Source: Myxococcales bacterium (GTDB taxonomy: Bacteria; Myxococcota_A; Bradymonadia; UBA4248). Taken from it: a stretch of DNA of 8,777 nt. Numbering within the stretch: position 1 is the stretch's first letter; each line of letters starts with the position of its first letter. The notes below the pieces were generated by a model. The model was not told where the DNA came from. It made no database searches and saw only the letters and a program-made list of their open reading frames with translations. Location of the stretch: assembly GCA_004554395.1 (NCBI GenBank), contig SFMP01000092.1, positions 1 to 8,777 on the forward strand, read 5' to 3'. The position numbers and the translations under genes were made by a program. This document shows, piece by piece, positions 7,238-8,777 of this stretch.

Positions 7238-7447
7238 GGGGCAGGCTATGCGACAAGTCGCATACGCCGTGCCCGCGCGTCTATGCCCGTTGGGCATACG
7301 CCGCGCCAGCAGGGCTATGCCTTTGGCATACGCCCTGCTCTTTTTTGGGGCAGGCTATGCGACAAGTCGCATACGCCGTGCCCGCGCGTCTATGCCCGTT
7401 GGGCATACGCCGCGACAGCAGGGCTATGCCTTTGGCATACGCCCTGC
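7238..7447. repeat. Duplicated 101-bp triple-hairpin element (period 109 bp)
   Basis: Copies at 7238-7338 and 7347-7447 differ at one base that I can see (C7306 against A7415). Each holds three hairpins with related TATGC/GCATA arms. In copy 1 they are TATGCGAC/GTCGCATA (7247-7264), TATGCCC-GTT-GGGCATA (7282-7298), and GCAGGGC-TATGCC-TTT-GGCATA plus CGCCCTGC (7309-7338). Copy 2 repeats them at 7356-7373, 7391-7407 and 7418-7447. Open frames through this region are by-products of the repeat and have no ribosome binding site. It resembles a REP/BIME-like intergenic element, but I do not recognise the family. Confidence 0.9.
7309..7346 (+). terminator. Likely terminator of the transporter-channel transcript
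   Basis: The third hairpin of the first 101-bp element has a 13-bp stem with one bulged base and a TTT loop (7309-7338). It is followed by TCTTTTTT (7339-7346), which is the form of an intrinsic terminator. It lies about 95 bp past the channel stop. The same hairpin in copy 2 lacks a T-run, so only copy 1 fits. Confidence 0.7.
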
Positions 7448-7476
7448 CTTGATTGGCTGAAACACATCCAATCCCA

Positions 7477-7776
7477 TTAACTCGCCATGAGAGCTTGAAC
7501 TTCATCGATCGAAAGCCCCGTTGCTTTTGCAACGGCTTCTTTGGACATTCTCATGGCGATGAGATTCCGCGCTATCGCCGAAGCCATTTCAGCTTTTCCT
7601 TCTTTTTTGCCTTCTCTTTTCCCTTCTTCTCTTCCTTCTCTTTTTCCTTCCTCTCTTCCTTCTCTTTTTCCTTCTTCTCTTCCTTCTCTTTTTCCTTCTT
7701 CTCTTCCTTTTTCCAATCCGATAGTTTTTCCTTTCTCGATCAAAGCCGAATCGTGTTTTTTAAAGAGTTCGCACAT
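7477..7776 (-). CDS. Possible intragenic short Rpn C-terminal protein (RpnS-like)
   Basis: This in-frame internal start at Met237 of the nuclease gene would give a 99-residue protein. It holds a short N-terminal segment (MCELFKKHDSALIEKGK), the whole EGKREGRE repeat and the C-terminal HTH-like tail, but none of the nuclease domain. The ATG is preceded by GGAGG with 6-nt spacing (GCGGAGGATTAATATG), at least as good as the Shine-Dalgarno of any full-length gene here. In E. coli RpnA, a small protein translated from inside the gene (RpnAS) is known to block its nuclease; this arrangement matches in position and content. A weak internal promoter match on the minus strand, TTTACT (7855-7850) and CATAAA (7833-7828) at 16-nt spacing, could drive it separately. 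The SD and ATG are seen directly; expression and antitoxin role are inferred. Confidence 0.5.
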   Translation of the reverse strand: MCELFKKHDSALIEKGKTIGLEKGREEGKREGREEGKREGREEGKREGREEGKREGKKEGKAEMASAIARNLIAMRMSKEAVAKATGLSIDEVQALMAS

Positions 7777-8484
7777 ATTAATCCTCCGCTGAAGGTTCGT
7801 AAAATTGCACTTTTCCTGTTCGAATCGTTTATGACCCGTGATCTCTTTGAGTAAATCGAGCACTTCGGGCACGTAGGTGATTTCGATATCGGGCCAATCG
7901 TCGAGCTGGTTGAGTCGCATCTTGCGCAAAAACACAGCCAACACTTTGAGATCGCCGGTAAGCCGTGCGATTTGTTCATCGGTGAGCCACGCCAATTCGA
8001 TCACTTCGATGTGGTAATCGTGGAAACGCGATGCGAGTTTGGGGGGCACAACGCACAACTCGCTGAGCTTGCGCGGCGCTCCCCATTTTCTATTGTATCC
8101 AAAATAGAGTACGCGCGTAAATATCGGAACGACTTTTTTACCCTGCTTGCGATCCTGTAATTGCGCATAGTATCCAAGTGCATCGTAGATCATGATGCGC
8201 ACTGCCATATCCATTTCGGCGTTCGTTTGGTTTTCGAGACCAAATAGCGCAACGCTGAGCCCGTACTCGTCTTTACACAACTTGAACACATCGCGATACC
8301 GATGCAAAACGATGTCGTCGACGACTACGTTGAGCTCGGGCGATGCTTCGCTCAGATCGTCGGGCGCTAACCACGACTCGCACGTCGCCTCCGGCGGTCC
8401 ATCGCCATCGAGTTCATTCCAAACCGAAGAAAACACGTCGTTCTTCGAAAATAGGTGCTTTTCCCTCACGTCTTTCACTCCCAT
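7477..8484 (-). CDS. Rpn family recombination-promoting nuclease / putative transposase (PD-(D/E)XK, Transposase_31/YhgA-like)
   Basis: This 335-residue protein starts at the ATG at 8484, with AGAGG 5 nt upstream. Residues about 3-230 match the Rpn/YhgA-like nuclease pattern: KDVREKHLFSKNDVF at the start, YRDVFK with Asp65, then LFGLENQ with Glu84 and Gln86, then VRIMIYDALGYYAQL, VVPIFTRVLYFG, and a later ELAWLTDEQ segment. Asp65, Glu84 and Gln86 fit the family's variant PD-(D/E)XK active site, with Gln in place of Lys, so the gene looks intact. Family members cut DNA and promote RecA-independent recombination; some are linked to phage defence. Residues about 258-296 are an EGKREGRE tandem repeat (24-bp DNA unit), expected to be a charged helix. 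The C-terminus (MSKEAVAKATGLSIDEVQAL) looks like the HTH-like tail common in this family. An internal start lies at Met237. The gene converges on the pump genes and shows no functional link to them. Confidence 0.88.
   Translation of the reverse strand: MGVKDVREKHLFSKNDVFSSVWNELDGDGPPEATCESWLAPDDLSEASPELNVVVDDIVLHRYRDVFKLCKDEYGLSVALFGLENQTNAEMDMAVRIMIYDALGYYAQLQDRKQGKKVVPIFTRVLYFGYNRKWGAPRKLSELCVVPPKLASRFHDYHIEVIELAWLTDEQIARLTGDLKVLAVFLRKMRLNQLDDWPDIEITYVPEVLDLLKEITGHKRFEQEKCNFTNLQRRINMCELFKKHDSALIEKGKTIGLEKGREEGKREGREEGKREGREEGKREGREEGKREGKKEGKAEMASAIARNLIAMRMSKEAVAKATGLSIDEVQALMAS
7599..7714 (-). repeat. In-frame 24-bp tandem repeat inside the Rpn gene
   Basis: Three full 24-bp units (7623-7646, 7647-7670, 7671-7694) and a partial fourth (7695-7714) are nearly identical, with one substitution in the second. 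A degenerate unit lies at 7599-7622. Read on the minus strand they encode EGKREGRE. The unit is a multiple of three, so gain or loss of copies would change protein length without shifting the frame. The coding strand is nearly all purine. Confidence 0.9.
7783..7787 (-). promoter_or_regulatory. Internal Shine-Dalgarno within the Rpn gene
   Basis: GGAGG on the minus strand lies 6 nt before the in-frame ATG at 7776-7774. It overlaps the codons for Arg-Arg (CGG AGG). AGG is an infrequent Arg codon in the pump genes, so its presence here may reflect ribosome binding rather than coding preference. Confidence 0.55.
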
Positions 8485-8659
8485 GATAACCTCTCAAAGT
8501 GTCGACGCACATCGCAACGGTCAACCACAACCGAAACGCCATGCGCCAGTCTCACTCTAATCATGGCGAGAAATAAAAAATGTGACGGTTTTTTTTCGAA
8601 CTTTTTTTAGCTTGCATAGAAAAGATAATGGAATCAATGCTTTGCGTGTTTTCCTTCCC
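8485..8659. other. Upstream region of the Rpn gene
   Basis: No gene is supported here. Next to the start, on the minus strand, is the AGAGG ribosome binding site (within 8490-8495). Further out, two homopolymer tracts, T8 (8589-8596) and T7 (8602-8608), flank CGAAC. On the minus strand these are A-tracts about 100 bp before the start, and could bend DNA or act as an UP-like element. I see no convincing -35/-10 pair. A 29-codon minus-strand frame starting at 8564 overlaps the Rpn start but has no clear ribosome binding site. Confidence 0.4.
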
Positions 8660-8777
8660 CCTCGCCGCTTTCTCACATCAGCCATCGGCAGATGTCTATT
8701 CCTCCTCGCCGCTTTCTCACATCAGCCATCGGCAGAAGTCTATTCCTCCTCGCCGCTTTCTCACATCAGCCATCGGC
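8660..8777. repeat. 44-bp tandem repeat at the right edge
   Basis: Units start at 8660, 8704 and 8748; the third is cut by the window end after 30 bp. The first two differ at one visible position (GATG against GAAG in the segment after CATCGGCA). Copies abut, with no unique sequence between them, so this is a tandem array and not a CRISPR. Each junction carries AGGAGG on the minus strand, but the next ATG is 15 nt away and its frame closes within about 18 codons, so translation is unlikely. The array may continue to the right. Confidence 0.9.

Noticed and set aside
7236..7460. Small plus-strand protein through the 101-bp repeats
   Set aside because: The frame is produced by the duplicated hairpin element. 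It lacks a ribosome binding site and the peptide itself is just the repeat translated.
6707..7480. A 257-codon plus-strand frame overlapping the channel gene end
   Set aside because: It is a Ser/Thr/Pro-rich shadow of the channel gene that runs on into the repeats.
7453..7854. Plus-strand Phe/Ser-rich frame opposite the Rpn gene
   Set aside because: It is the antisense of the purine-rich EGKREGRE repeat and has no membrane topology or start signal of its own.
8660..8777. CRISPR array at the right edge
   Set aside because: The units abut with a strict 44-bp period and no unique spacers; the part that would be spacer is repeated with only one base changed.

Overview
The window looks like chromosomal DNA from a Gram-negative (diderm) bacterium. 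It encodes a complete tripartite RND efflux pump, including an outer-membrane channel, and the adaptor has a lipoprotein-type signal. The phylum cannot be fixed from the sequence. Codon use leans on TCG, CGC, ATC and GTC, and base composition is roughly balanced. Every non-coding gap of any size carries short- or medium-period repeats or palindromes.

Layout. Positions 1-215 hold two copies of a 116-bp tandem repeat, possibly the duplicated 3' end of a gene lying to the left. Positions 216-456 form a leader with three palindromes. Next comes a periplasmic adaptor (membrane fusion) lipoprotein at 457-1665. A 446-bp gap follows with a strong intrinsic terminator (1691-1734) and five copies of a 23-bp tandem repeat (1795-1909). 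An AcrB/MexB-type inner-membrane RND transporter occupies 2112-5396. A TolC/OprM-like outer-membrane factor (5422-7215) starts 25 bp after it. Two near-identical 101-bp elements (7238-7447), each made of three related hairpins, lie between the pump and a convergent gene; the last hairpin of the first copy plus a T-run looks like the pump operon terminator. The convergent minus-strand gene (8484-7477) is an Rpn/Transposase_31-type PD-(D/E)XK nuclease with an in-frame 24-bp tandem repeat. Inside it lies a canonical Shine-Dalgarno and ATG at codon 237. The right edge (8660-8777) is a 44-bp tandem repeat that runs out of the window.

How the genes work together. Adaptor, transporter and channel should assemble into one proton-driven export machine spanning both membranes. 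The substrate cannot be read from the sequence. The terminator and long gap between adaptor and transporter suggest two transcription units (adaptor alone; transporter plus channel) rather than one simple operon, so subunit levels could be set separately. The Rpn-type gene is unrelated to the pump.

The observation most worth following is the internal start in the Rpn gene. It matches the arrangement described for E. coli RpnA, where a short C-terminal protein made from inside the nuclease gene restrains the nuclease. The triple-hairpin element and the split pump operon come next. I did not find a clearly new multi-gene system.
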